Source of the DNA: Adenanthera pavonina
Taxonomy: Eukaryota > Streptophyta > Magnoliopsida > Fabales > Fabaceae
Length of the DNA stretch: 64,000 bases
Direction of reading: 5' to 3'
NCBI GenBank assembly: GCA_026686845.1
Contig: JAIVEN010000001.1
Location: 36,882,001-36,946,000 of the forward strand
Part shown: piece by piece, positions 36,365 through 48,020 of the stretch
Layout: each line of letters starts with the position of its first letter
How positions within the stretch are numbered: position 1 is the stretch's first letter
Notes under the pieces: generated by a model
The model's input: only the letters and a program-made list of their open reading frames with translations
Database searches by the model: none
Told to the model about the DNA's origin: nothing
Program-made: the position numbers and the translations under genes

Positions 36365-36620
36365 CACTAGAGGAAAAAAGCCTTTTTAGAACAGTTGAAA
36401 TGGACTTTTTAGAACGGTTGCCATGTAGTTATAGAAGCAGGGGTTATAGAAAATATGGCATTTTAGAACGGTTGTAGAACCAGGATGGTTATGGTCACAA
36501 AACCATTCTAGAAAGCCTACTTTTAAGGACTGTTACAGCCATATAACAGTCCTAGAGAGTCTAGAAAGCCTACTTTTAAGGACTGTTATGACCTACAACT
36601 GTCCTAGAAAGTGAGCATTT
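36365..36620. repeat. Subterminal repeats of CACTA-like end
   Basis: The motif TTTTTAGAAC(A/G)GTTG occurs three times (about 36382, 36407 and 36462). The related unit 'AGAAAGCCTACTTTTAAGGACTGTTA' occurs twice (about 36510 and 36563), with the complements 'ACAGTCCTAGA' between. Clustered short direct and inverted repeats next to the terminus are a hallmark of CACTA elements, where they bind the transposase. Confidence 0.6.
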
Positions 36621-37979
36621 TTTTAAAAAATGAAATTGCATATATGCAATCATATTAATTAATAAGAATATATTATCACTTGTTTCTTTCACACACATTC
36701 AAAATTTTACATTATACCAATCAAAACAAATATTACATTATACCAATTAAAATAAATAAAGATTCTTGGCAAATTTAGCATTCAACAGCATCCCTTCATC
36801 ATATTTATAAAATTTACTTTCCTTTAGTCTCACTTTTTTAGTAGGTATGCAAGACTAATTCCTCAACTATATATTAAAACACATACCTTAAAAACAATTT
36901 TCCTATTACTTTGAGAGCTTTGAGATTCAACAACCTACAAGGTTAGTACAAAAATATAAATTCCAGCATAACAAGCAAAGTAACATTTGTAACTTTTAAC
37001 TGTCTTTAATGTTACACTTTATGCCTTGAAGACTAAAATTATGAATAGAGCAATGGACCATTACAACTAATAAGAATAAGTAGTTTAACAACATTGTAAT
37101 TAAGGGCATAGCAAATATCTATACAATCAATTCACCAAAAAATTATTGTTACTTGCTTGAGACTATGAAGAGTGATATGCCTTTACTATATACGTGTTTA
37201 CAAAGAAAATTATCTTTACAAAACCATAGTAAAACATTTCACATGCTAAACTACAAAATTTCACCCTTCAAAAAAATAGGCAAACAAAAACCATCATATA
37301 TTTCACTTTGAACCATGAGTGAAAAATGTTGGTTCAATTTTGGAGGGCTTACCCTATCTCTAATAATTTTGTTGTGAATGATCTTGAACGCTGAAAGCAA
37401 TGCACAAATAAAACCCTTCAACTAGAGGCACTAAATTGGAAATTGAACACGTCATCTTTGTTTTGGTAACATAGGCATGATGTATCATAGTTTTCAATTT
37501 ACATGGTACAAGAAGTTAAATACTACCCAAACTAAAAAATTTAGGCCTCTTTGAGTTCTACAATGTCTAGTTCAGAGTTTGTTGCTGGCTCAAGTCAAAT
37601 CACATCCAATGATATCCTCCATCATTTTTGTCTCTATCTTAGGGTCCTTTGATTTCATACTCTCATTACAAAAAACTTAGCAATACATATGAAAAGATAT
37701 ATTCACCAATTGCTTCAAGCCCATAAGGTTGCTACTATTATCAACCAATAATTTCCTTGGAAGATCACATCCTTTAAAACAGCTAGATAAAAAGACTGAC
37801 AAAAGAATATATAAGTTTGATCAAATGACATAGATGACATAAGGGATGCATACTGCTATTACGCTATCCTCGTATCCATTCTCATGCCTTCTATTATTTC
37901 CTTAAAAGACTATAATAGAGGGAAAACGCTTTATTCTTATTGTGGATTCCACAAGCTAAATGTCAACCCAACTTATCAT

Positions 37980-38054
37980 AAAATACTGTGAGCACACTGG
38001 ACATTCATAAGGCTTGCCCTTCTCCAACCAAAACCAGAAAACATCCTGCTCATC
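37980..38054 (-). pseudogene. COX5B: Fragment of cytochrome c oxidase subunit 5b
   Basis: Read on the minus strand, 25 codons without a stop give DEQDVFWFWLEKGKP followed by YECPVCSQYF. This is recognisably the conserved C-terminal segment of plant COX5b (E/D-DEHDVVWFWLEKG then a CPVC zinc-site pair), a nuclear-encoded subunit of mitochondrial complex IV. Both sides lose similarity at once: upstream lies TTGACTGTAG, acceptor-like, directly before the fragment, and downstream the frame enters non-matching sequence. It looks like one exon or part of one, captured by a transposon or left from a decayed gene copy. No other COX5b exon was found nearby. Confidence 0.75.
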
Positions 38055-40435
38055 CCCTACAGTCAACTAAAACAAGTTGTTCACCTCAATGCCATGACCA
38101 GATTATACTATTTTTCGTCAACTAGTGAAAGGTGACATAAGGAAAGACAAGAAGTACTCACCGCCTCCACTATTTAATTAGTCAAAATGAAAAACCGAAG
38201 CCAACATAAAACTGAAAGTGATATGTCCACTCAAAACAAAGAATAAAATCATTCTTCGAATAAGAAAAACTACCGGTTGATGCATTTAGATGGGGCATGG
38301 GACAAGCTAGAAATAATAACACAATTTACACAACAACCTAATCACATAGTGCATGCATTTAGATGCGTCCAAGCCTAAGGTGTGTCCAACATGTATTTAA
38401 AATCTACCAAAATAGTATCCACATTTTTTAGGAGTCCAAGAAGTGTTTTCTATAAAATATGATTCAAGAAGCTTATGTTATGTTTGAAAGCCCAAGGAAC
38501 TTTTGCCTATAAAAGATTAACTAAACACAAAGGAAAATTACTTGCACTTGATTACAAACAAGACAATGATGAAGCAGGAAAATAGGTGAGCCAAAAGTTA
38601 TGTTTGAAAGCCCAAAGAACTTTTGCCTATAAAATTATCACGAAGCATAATAGTATTGATATGGGCATTTATTTATTATCTCAAGTATAATTTTTGAACA
38701 AAAGATAAAGGGGAAAAAACATAATTTTATAACAGCATATGTACAAGACAATGTTGTTATAAAATATCAATTTTAAGAAATTCTCCATATATTAGCATAA
38801 AGGACGTGACTTGATGTTGCTAGATAAAGCAACAGTATATAGCTCTACTGCTTCTGTATGCTTTCTCAATTTAAAATGTACATTTCCTATATTCTGTTAT
38901 TAATAGGAATAATAAGGACAAAATGTGTCCCCAAAACATTGCTAATAGCATGCCTTTCTACATAGGATGAAGGCCATGAACTTGTAGTCTTGTACATCTA
39001 ATAGGCAAATAAATGTAGTCCCTATAGCCTGTACAATGCAAGTTAGTCAACCTTCCAACAATAAATTTGACACAACACAATGCTATAGTATAAGCAAGAC
39101 AAAGCCTCAAGTTTATTCATGGGGAGGGGACTGAACTTGTATGGAAGCCATCATTATGAGGGGAGAAAAAATTAATAAAATCCAACAATAATTGCTTGTT
39201 ACCTGTACAAACTTCATTTGTAAGATTGCTTGTAGCTAATTAGTGATATCTTGATGTATGCTTCCCTTTCCCTATGTATCTTTGCCATCTAACATCTTTC
39301 TGCCTTCTTTTTCATTAATTATCTCACTACATGTTTGCGTGCTTGTGTATTTCTACATCAATTTAACAAAACCATTCTTTTATACATTAACCAACATTAT
39401 GAACTATTATAAATAAAATATAATGAAGTATAAAAGAATTTGTAACTGTCATTGCATTCTAATGCAATACACAGCCAAGTAGCATCTCCTATAGAGCTGT
39501 TATATCTAATAAAGATAGCAACCAAATCATAGGAAAAACACATATCTAACAAAATTTCCCGCATGCCATTGTAATCTATTGAGATTCATTAAAGAAAGTC
39601 CTCTTATCATAAATCAAATATAAACACATTTATTAGGATTCTTGTAAAAATCTTTCTAACATACGGCATTTATAATACATAGCTTGTAACAGAAGATACC
39701 AAAAGAAGAGGGCTCACTTTTCTGTCTCCGACAACCATAAAACTATCTTCCCTGCTTCTGTCCCTAAATAACACAACAAAAAGCTATCAATTTTATAGCA
39801 CTGCTAGAATAAAAGATGACAGAACAGGAAAACATATACATGACAAATCATTTGCGCATCACCTGGTATCTTTTAACCATTAGTAGATTGAGGATCAACC
39901 TAAATCAAAATAGAGGAAACATTTTGAGATATAGTAATTTGGATATAGTATTTTAATTGTGCCCACCCTCACATTCTTGCTAATCTACAATTGTTGAGAA
40001 GAATTATATCATTTTACCATTGGAATAAACTAGTGTCATAAAACAAAGTCTATATGTAAGTATTCTATTTAACTTAGATCAGTGATCAATTGGAATAAAT
40101 GGAAAGCCATAGAAATTATAGTCCACTAAACTAAGTTTTGTCTTCCATATATATAAATATGATTTCACTTGTAGATTCATCCTTCCTAACGGCTGTATGA
40201 GGTTATCAATATTTAATTAAAATTGTACATATCATTTTAAGTCTATTAACTTAATGTATATCATGATGTGTGAAACTGGTAGTTTAAATCATGCTATATG
40301 TTTGCCTATTCTACAATAGTCGCTACAGATTTACTGAAAAACAAAATGTTCATAACGCCAATCTTATTACAGAGTAGGTGATGAGTGCTACTTGTTTACT
40401 ATAAATACCCATGTCTTTGCATCTACCGAATAATC

Positions 40436-42075
40436 TGTTGAATCAAGAAGTTTTGATGATTCCAAATCAACCTTTAAAAGCTTGGAATAAAGATATCAAA
40501 GGTGCCCAAAAGGTTTCAAGTGAAGAAATCCTAGAGAAATCTGTGTAAAGTTTGTTGTAGGATGTTTAGTTTTGTTTTAATTTGAGTAAAAGACTTTGAT
40601 TTGGTGGAAAGAAGTTTTAAAACCTTGATTATGTGTTAAATCATGGAATATTTGAAAAACACCCACCAACAGACGAAGTTTAAGAGGTTAACACCAATAT
40701 GTCATAGTGAAAGACGAATTTTGGCCTTTGGAAATTCGAATTTCGTACTAAAACTGAACCAGTGTGAAGAGATGCCTCTCTGACAGACAAATTTTGACTT
40801 CATGAAATTCAAATTTTGATAAGTGTCTGAAAGAAGCTTTAAGTAACAGACGAACTTTGGGTTTTGAGAATACGAATTTTAGACAAAATGAAACTTATGA
40901 AAACTAAAGAAATTCGTCTGAAATTATGTCAAAGTTCATCTGAAACTAAGTTTGGATTGAATGTCAAAATTGCCCACTGACAGACGAACTTTGAACATGA
41001 AAATTCGAATTTCAGAAACTAAGCTTTTGAGTCTGTTGCAGTGATTTGTTGACATACGAATGACAGTATTTAAAAATTCAAATTTTGAAGTTAGTCTCAA
41101 AAGAGGTCTCTCTGACAGACGAACTTTGACATTTGGAAATTCGAACTTTGAATCACATGAACTACAATGCCTTACAGACCAGCTACAGACAGACGAATTT
41201 TGGGGTTCCAAAATTTGAATTTCGAAGGTACTGTAGCAAATTGAAAGTACTGTTCATACTTAACAGAAAAACTTTCCACTTAAAAAATTTTATGTCACAA
41301 CACAGAAACATTTTTCAAATATCAAAATTCAAACTTTACTTCATGACAGACGAACTTCAAGCTTTCAACGTTGAAGCTGTTAATCTTCGATTTCTTTGAA
41401 ATTCGTTTGTCAGTATGTTAGAAGCATTAAATGCAGTTGGTTAACAGATAGTTTTTCAGAGTAACAGTTGGATAACATCTCCAATTGATAGATTTTGTCT
41501 TTAACGGATATTTGAGACCTAAATCTATAAATATAACATCATTTGAAGTTGTGGGTAACGATTTTTTCATTGTATATACTGAACCTCTGCCAAATCATTT
41601 ACTCAAAGCTTTATATTCTCACAATTCAATATTTGTACTTTAACTTTCATATTAACTCTGATTAAGAGAGTTTAGTCTTTATAAACGATCTAATCTTCAT
41701 CTGGAAGATAGATTTTCTTATGAGGAGATATCACAAGAGATTGGAAAGAACTTTGTGAAAGTACAAAGAGTGAATGAGTGAGCTCTAGAAAATAGAGCAC
41801 AAACTTTGTACTGTGGCATTTGCAAGAAGCCCACGGAATTCTTGCTGAATAGTGGAAAATCTCAAGTGGTGACTTGAGAACTGGACATAGGTCAAGTGAT
41901 GAGACCGAACCAGGATAAATTACTGAGTCTTCTTCCCTTTACTGCCTCATTTACAGTTATTTGTTTATACTCTGTTTTACCATCATATATTGCTTTCTTC
42001 ACCTTCTTGATATTTTGCAGAAAATTTTTAATCTTCCCAATTCACCCCCCTCTTAGGAAGCCAGCTAATCTAACA
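40436..42075 (+). repeat. Copia C 5' LTR
   Basis: The 1640 bp LTR runs from TGTTGAATCAAG to ATCTAACA. U3 (about 40660-41410) holds the same repeat units as LTR A, for example CAGACGAACTTTG with AAATTCGAATTT at 40732-40743. TATA is at 41526-41533. The R/U5 block contains CAAGTGGTGACTTGAG and GACATAGGTC. Confidence 0.9.
41526..41533 (+). promoter_or_regulatory. LTR C TATA box
   Basis: TATAAATA at the conserved LTR position (compare 7838 and 30537), followed by 'ACATCATTTGAAGTTGTGGG', conserved between the LTR copies. Confidence 0.7.
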
Positions 42076-42077
42076 AG

Positions 42078-42089
42078 TGGTATCAGAGC
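42078..42089 (+). other. Copia C primer-binding site
   Basis: TGGTATCAGAGC, two bases after the LTR end; complementary to initiator Met-tRNA. Confidence 0.9.
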
Positions 42090-42130
42090 TTGGATTCCCA
42101 ATCAAAGGATTTCACAGTCCGGGAATTAAA

Positions 42131-43516
42131 ATGGCTGGCTTTGGAGAAAGTATATTACCAGAAAGAAACAGCACAAATAGACCACCTGGCTTCAGTGGAG
42201 AACACTATGGGTACTAGAAGATGAGGATGTAAATCTATCTCCAGTCAATTGATCTGGACATCTGGTCAGTCATTCAGAAGGGAGATTTTGTCCCAATGGT
42301 TTTGGAAGATGACGAAAAATACAGAGAGAAGCCAGAAGCTGAATGGAATGAGGAAGATAGAAGAAGAGTCTTGCTGAATTTTAAGGCAAAACTCTATCTG
42401 GTTAGTGCTTTGAATCAAGACGAATTCTATAGAGTCTCCCAATGCTCCACTGCCATGGAAATGTGGGACACCCTACAAATTGCTCATGAAGGAACAACTG
42501 GAGTTAGGGAAAACAAACTTAATATACGCATAGGTGAATATGAAAGCTTCAGAATGGCTGAATGAGAGAATGTAAAAGATCTATAGAAGAGATTCACCCT
42601 CATTGTGAATCAACTAAAGAGCCTGGGAAAGGAGTATTGTCAAACAGAGAAAGTCAGAAAGATCCTCAGAGCTCTCCCTCTGGAATGACAATCCAAAGTA
42701 ATAGCAATAGAGGAAGCCAAAGGAGAATCAATGGCCTCTGTCACAGCTCTCTTTGGCAACCTCGAGGAGTATGACAGAAAAATGAAAGCTCTCAAGGAAG
42801 CTGGACAAGACAAAAAGAAGAAAGGCCTTGCTCTCAAAGTTGCTAAAGAAAAGGAAGAAGAATCTAACAATGGAGATGAGCTAGATGAAGAAACTCTAGC
42901 TATGATGGTCAGAAAATTCGGAAAATTCTACAGCACAAAGAGAAACAAGAAAGGAGCAGCTGGAGATAGCAAGAGAGAAGCAAAAGAGCCTGTGACTTGC
43001 TATGAGTTTAAAAAGCAAGGACATATCAAGTGGGATTGTCCATAGTTCCTCAAGAAGCAAGAGAAAGAAAAGAAAGCTGCAGACAAAGGCAAGAAGAAGA
43101 GAGCTTACATCTCATCAATATGGGGCAACAGCTCAGATGAAGAAAAAGATGATGAAGATGAAATTGTCAACATCTGTCTCATGACACTTGCCTCTAAAGA
43201 AGCTAAATTCCCATGCAGCAGTGATCAAGAAGATAAGGTATATGAATCTGAACCTTCCTATTCTGAATTACTAGATGCATTTCATGAGTTGCATGATGAG
43301 TTTATTAAAATTGCTAAAGAATTGAAGCAGGCTAAGAAAAAGATTAACAAACTAGAATCTTAACATAACATTTTTGAAACTGCTTCTCTACCTATTACTC
43401 AATCTATTTGTTGTAAATCATGCATTGAACTAAAGCAAACCAATGAATATCTAGTGAAAAGCATATCTAGGCTTACTAGAGGTAAAGACATGTTGTTTGC
43501 TTTAATGGGAAGCTAA
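42131..43516 (+). pseudogene. Copia C gag (decayed)
   Basis: The start ATG at 42131 follows the PBS by 41 bases and gives MAGFGESILPER. One frame runs throughout, broken only by point stops (near 42216, 42227, 42565, 42584, 42688, 43045 and 43363). Recognisable parts are the capsid-like region (EEDRRRVLLNFKAKLYL, QDEFYRVSQCSTA), a Lys-rich stretch, a knuckle in which the second Cys is Phe (CYEFKKQGHIKWDC near 42999), an acidic stretch, and the coiled coil ELLDAFHELHDEFIKIAKEL. It ends GS then TAA at 43514, the same codon where element A has TAG. Most stops are CAG, CAA, CGA or TGG codons changed by one transition. Confidence 0.9.
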
Positions 43517-46500
43517 AGAATATCACAGGGAAAAGCTAGACTTGGCTATTATCCTTGTACTGTAAAAGAAAAGGTTAGGAAGAAAAATCAGAATGTCTAC
43601 ATGAGATATTTTGTTAATGCTAATGGAAATAGAAAGAAAGATCATATGTCACATCACATTGAATCATATAATCAACTAAGACATGCTAAACAAAAATATT
43701 ATCTGCATTGTTTTCTTCCTGCTTCTCAATCCAGTAGTCTCTTTACCACCTGTTACTTCTGTAACAAAAAGGGGCATATTTCTAGCTCATGTGCTTTAAA
43801 GAAAAATGAACTTGATAGGAAGGTTAAATGGGTTCCCAAAGGTACATCTGTATCTAGGGAAAAGACCACTGACAGAAGAGGACCCAAGCAAATTTTGGGT
43901 ACTTAAAAAGAAAACATGAACTTTGTTTTTCAGGTCTGTCTCAAAGCTAGAAAGAACAATAAATGGTACATCGACAGTGCCTGCTCAAGTCATATGACCG
44001 GTGATAAGGAGAAGTTCATTACCCTTAGAGACAAGAAAGGAGGAAAGGTGACCTTTGGAGGTGATCAATATGGCAGAATAGTTGGCATTGGCATTATGGG
44101 CAAGAATCCTGAAACATCTATTGAAGAGGTGCTATTTGTGATAGGCCTCAATCACAATATGCTGAGTGTGAACCAAACATGTGACAAAGGAAGCTGGGTA
44201 CTGTTTGACTCAAAATTCTGCCTAGTCATCAGAAAAAGTGATCACAAAGTAATCCTCAAAGCTCAAAGGGATGGTAACTGTTATACTATTGATCTTGATG
44301 AACTTCCTCCCTTAGATTCTGTTTGCTTGATTAGTCAGGATAATGATAGTTGGCTATGACATAGAAGATTAGCTCATGTCAACATGAATCAGCTTTCAAA
44401 ACTGGTTAAAAACGAGTTAGTCACTGGCCTGCCAAAAATTGCTTTTGAAAAGGACAAAGAATGTGATGCATGCCTAAGAGGAAAACAAACTAAATATTCT
44501 TTTAAACCCAAAAACGTAGTCACCACAACTAGACTACTAGAACTACTGCATATAGATTTAATTGATCCATCTAGGGTAAAAAGCATTGGTGGAAATCTGT
44601 ATGTGCTTGTAATTGTGGATGATTACTCTAGATTTACATGGCCATTGTTTCTTTCCTCTAAAAGTGATACCTTTGATGCATTTGTAGCCTTAGCCAAGAA
44701 AGTGAAAAATGAGAAAGGTATTTCCATTGTGTCTCTCAGGTCAGATCATGGAGGAGAATTTGAGAACTCATACTTTCTAGAGTGTTACAATGAGCATGGA
44801 ATTGACCACAACTTCTCAGCCCCAAGAACTCCACAACAGAATGGAGTAGTAGAAAGGAAGAACGTAACTATTGGAGAGATGGCTAGAGCTATGCTGAATG
44901 AAAAGGAACTTTCTCAAGTATTTTGGGCTGATGCAGTGAATACAGCAACTACATCATAAATATAGCCTACATCAGACCAATCCTTGGGAAGACTCCTTAT
45001 GAGCTGTACAAGGGAAGAAAGCCAAATCTGTCATATCTCCATGTTTTCGGCTGCAAATACTTCATTTACAACAATGGAAAGGATATTTCTAGGCTATTCT
45101 AGTAGAAGTAAGGCATATAGAGTTTTCAATAAAAAGTATAAATTAGTAGAAGAATCTGTGCATGTAGTACTTATTGAAAATGAAACTGCTTCTAAACTTG
45201 TTACTGATGAGGATGATCTTGTTTCAAACTTTAAAAAGTTAGATATCACTGATGAAGGTATAATTAAACCTTTAAAAATATCTGAATCTATTAATATAGT
45301 GGAAGATATTCAGGAGAGAAATTTTGAAGAAGAAAATAATGAAGAAATGTCTCAAGAACTCCCTAGAGCTTGGAAATATCAAAGGAATCATCCTGTTGAT
45401 CAAGTAATAGGGAATGCTCAAGAGAGAGTTAGAACCAGAAAATAGTTAAGGGATCAAATGATTAATTGTGCTTTCGTCTCACAAATTGAACCTAAATGTA
45501 CTGAGGAAGCCTTAACTGATGAGTACTGGATTTTGGCTATGCAGGATGAATAAAATTAGTTTGAAATAAATCAAGTCTAGGATTTAGTGCCTAGACCCAA
45601 AAATCATCCTGTCATTGGTACCAGATGGGTTTTTAGAAACAAACTTGATGAATCAGGATCAATCATTAGAAATAAAGCTAGACTGGTTGCTAAAGGATAT
45701 AATCAAGAAGAAGGCATTGATTTTGAGGAAACCTTTGCTCCAGTAGCTAGATTAGAAGCTATTAGAATTCTATTAGCATATACATGCATGAAAAATATTT
45801 TGTTATATCAAATGGATGTGAATAGTGCTTTTCTAAATGGATATATCATGGAGGAGGTTTATGTAGATCAACCTCCAAGTTTTAAGGATTCTATAAAACC
45901 AAACCATGTGTATAAACTGAAGAAAGCTCTCTATGGTTTGAAGCAAGCCCGTAGAGCATGGTATGAATGATTGAGTAATTTTCTAACTGAAAAGGAATTT
46001 AACAGAGGAAAAGTAGACACAACTTTATTCACTAACAAAGAAAATAAAGATTTACTTATTGTTCAAATCTATGTTGATGATATAATATTTGGTGTTACTA
46101 ATGAATCTCTTTGCAAGAATTTTTCTAAGTTAATGCAGGGGCAATTCGAAATGTCCATGATGGGTGAACTCAACTTCTTCCTTGGATTGCAAATCAGGCA
46201 GTGCGATGATGGTATTTTTCTTCATCAATCCAAGTATCTGAAGGAATTGCTAAAGAAGTTTGGAATGGAAAATGACAAACTAATAGGGACACCTATGGCT
46301 ACTACAACCAAGCTGGATATGGATGAAAAAGGGAAATTATTTGACATAACCCAGTACAGAAGAATGATTGGATCCCTATTGTACCTAACTGCCAGCAAAC
46401 CTGATATCATGTTTAGTGTCTGCATGTGTGCAAGATTTCAGTCATGTCCCAAGGAAACCCATGCAATTGCTGTGAAGCGTATCTTCAGATATCTTATTGC

Positions 46501-47022
46501 AACTTCACAAATGGGTCTTTGGTATCCAAAGGGCAATGGAGAAGATCTCAAAGGATACACTGATGCTGACTTTGTAGGATCCAAAACTGACAGAAAAAGC
46601 ACAAGTGGAACATGGCAGTCTCTTGGAGGATCCTTGGTTTCATTGTTTAGCAAGAAGCAAAAAACAGTGTGGCCTTATCCACAGCAGAGGCTGAGTATGT
46701 TGCAGCTGGAAGCTGTTGTGCCCAAATCATCTGGATGAAACAACAGATTGAAGATCTTAAGGTTAAGATGAAGGACATATCAATCATGTGTGACAACCAA
46801 AGTGCCATTAATATCACAAAGAATCCTGTCATGCATTCAAGGACAAAACATATTAGAGTTAGGCACCACTTCATAAGGGATCATGTTTTGAAAGGAGAAA
46901 TCAGACTGGAGTATATCCCAACAGAGGACCAAGTTGCAGATATCTTGACAAAGCCTCTATCAGAAGATAGATATTGCAAAATTAGGAGAGAATTAGGCAT
47001 GGTAAATCCCAATGAACTGTAA
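43517..47022 (+). pseudogene. Copia C pol (PR-IN-RT-RH, decayed)
   Basis: Pol is in the same frame as gag. The second CCHC knuckle CYFCNKKGHISSSC is near 43752-43793, protease has IDSACSSHMTGD at about 43972, and integrase spans about 44340-44950 (zinc motif HRRLAH and CDACLRGKQ; catalytic region [23 protein letters not shown]). Near 44945 one base is missing, and near 45080 about 38 bp are deleted compared with A, apparently between short AAGG repeats. RT follows, with YVDDI at 46070-46084, and RNase H with DRKSTSGTW; a 2 bp insertion in an A-run near 46662 shifts the frame. The last part, 46669-47022, is open to the natural end (VADILTKPL ... NPNEL, stop). Confidence 0.92.
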
Positions 47023-48020
47023 GTAAATCCGTGTGCAATTCTGTTTTTAGATTTTCCAACATTGAATTAATTCTAACTTTAGCATCGGAGTGAGTTTAAT
47101 TTAAGTTGCAGGAGCTCCTCATGAGATTCAATGCGAATAAATTTGAAAAATGGAGCACATGAGAATGGAACAATCAAAAAGTGAAGAAAAGGGTAGAAAT
47201 TCTGAGTTTCTGGATCCATTCTGTAAGTTTTTAAAGTTGAAATTTGTATATTAATTGTGTGTTAGATGAATTTCCATGAAAAACTAAGTTTATGAGGAAG
47301 TCAACATGGTCAACATTCGAATTTGGATGCCTAACAGACGAACTTTAGCATGTTATAAGTTGGAACAGTTCTTGGTGATGCCTCAAAATTCATCTGTTGG
47401 ATCTTGAAAGATCAAATTTTCAAAAACAAAAATTTCAAAGTTATGTTTGTCTAACATGATGATTATACTGATGTTTATCTCTTAACATACGAATGTTGGA
47501 AAACTTTCACAAAGTAAAGAAATTTGAATTTCAGATTCAAATTTCGTCTGTTGAAACTTGCTCTTAATGTTGAATCCTTGAAAGATGAAGTTTAATATGC
47601 ATAATTCGTCTGTTAGTTGTTGATTTAATTGTTGTTTGATGTTTACACTTCAAAATTCGAACTTTGTTGGAACAAAGTTCGTCTGTTCATCTTGTGTTGA
47701 TTGAACCAAGCCTCTATTAGATGAACTTTCAGAAGAAAATTTGTCTCTCAGTAAGCTTTGCTGAACGGTTTAACTTTTAACTGCTCGAAGTTTGAATTTT
47801 GACCTCTCAAAATTCGTCTGTCAGGCGGTTACTTACATTAAAACTGACCGTTTTCCACTAAACAGATGCAACCCTATTCTCTTCCTCTCTAGGTCTGTTC
47901 AAATCCTCTCTTCAATGCTCTTAAATTTTGACCGAAAATCTCCATCTCCGATCGTTTAAACTGATTTTTGCACCCTATAAACCGAATCCTTGCTTCATTC
48001 TGAAACATTCATCAACGAAA
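47023..48020 (+). other. Copia C pol-ORF3 spacer with repeat motifs
   Basis: This non-coding spacer of about 1 kb shows several units such as AAATTTCGTCTGTTGAAAC and CTCAAAATTCGTCTGTCAG (47530-47825), the reverse complement of the LTR U3 units. The region 47840-48020, 'AAAATTTTGACC...CTATAAACCGAATCC', contains a TATA-like CTATAAACC at about 47977 and may serve as the ORF3 leader. Confidence 0.6.

Larger units (their letters stand above)
36365..40435. mobile_element. CACTA-like terminus and gene-poor region
   Basis: The block begins CACTAGAGGAAAAAAG inside copia D LTR, like the 5' end of an En/Spm (CACTA) transposon, and shows subterminal repeats to about 36620. No transposase ORF was recognised, and no matching CTCTAGTG end was found before copia C at 40436, so the right limit is only the start of that LTR. 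The stretch 36620-40430 is A/T-rich with no ORF of note except a fragment of COX5b at 37980-38054. A non-autonomous, truncated element fits, but part of the region may be host intergenic DNA. Confidence 0.45.

Noticed and set aside
38105..38125. Possible right end of the CACTA-like element (ACTAGTG)
   Set aside because: Lacks the TTTTTTCCTCTAGTG expected as complement of the left end and has no subterminal repeats around it; same for ACTAGTG at about 40028.
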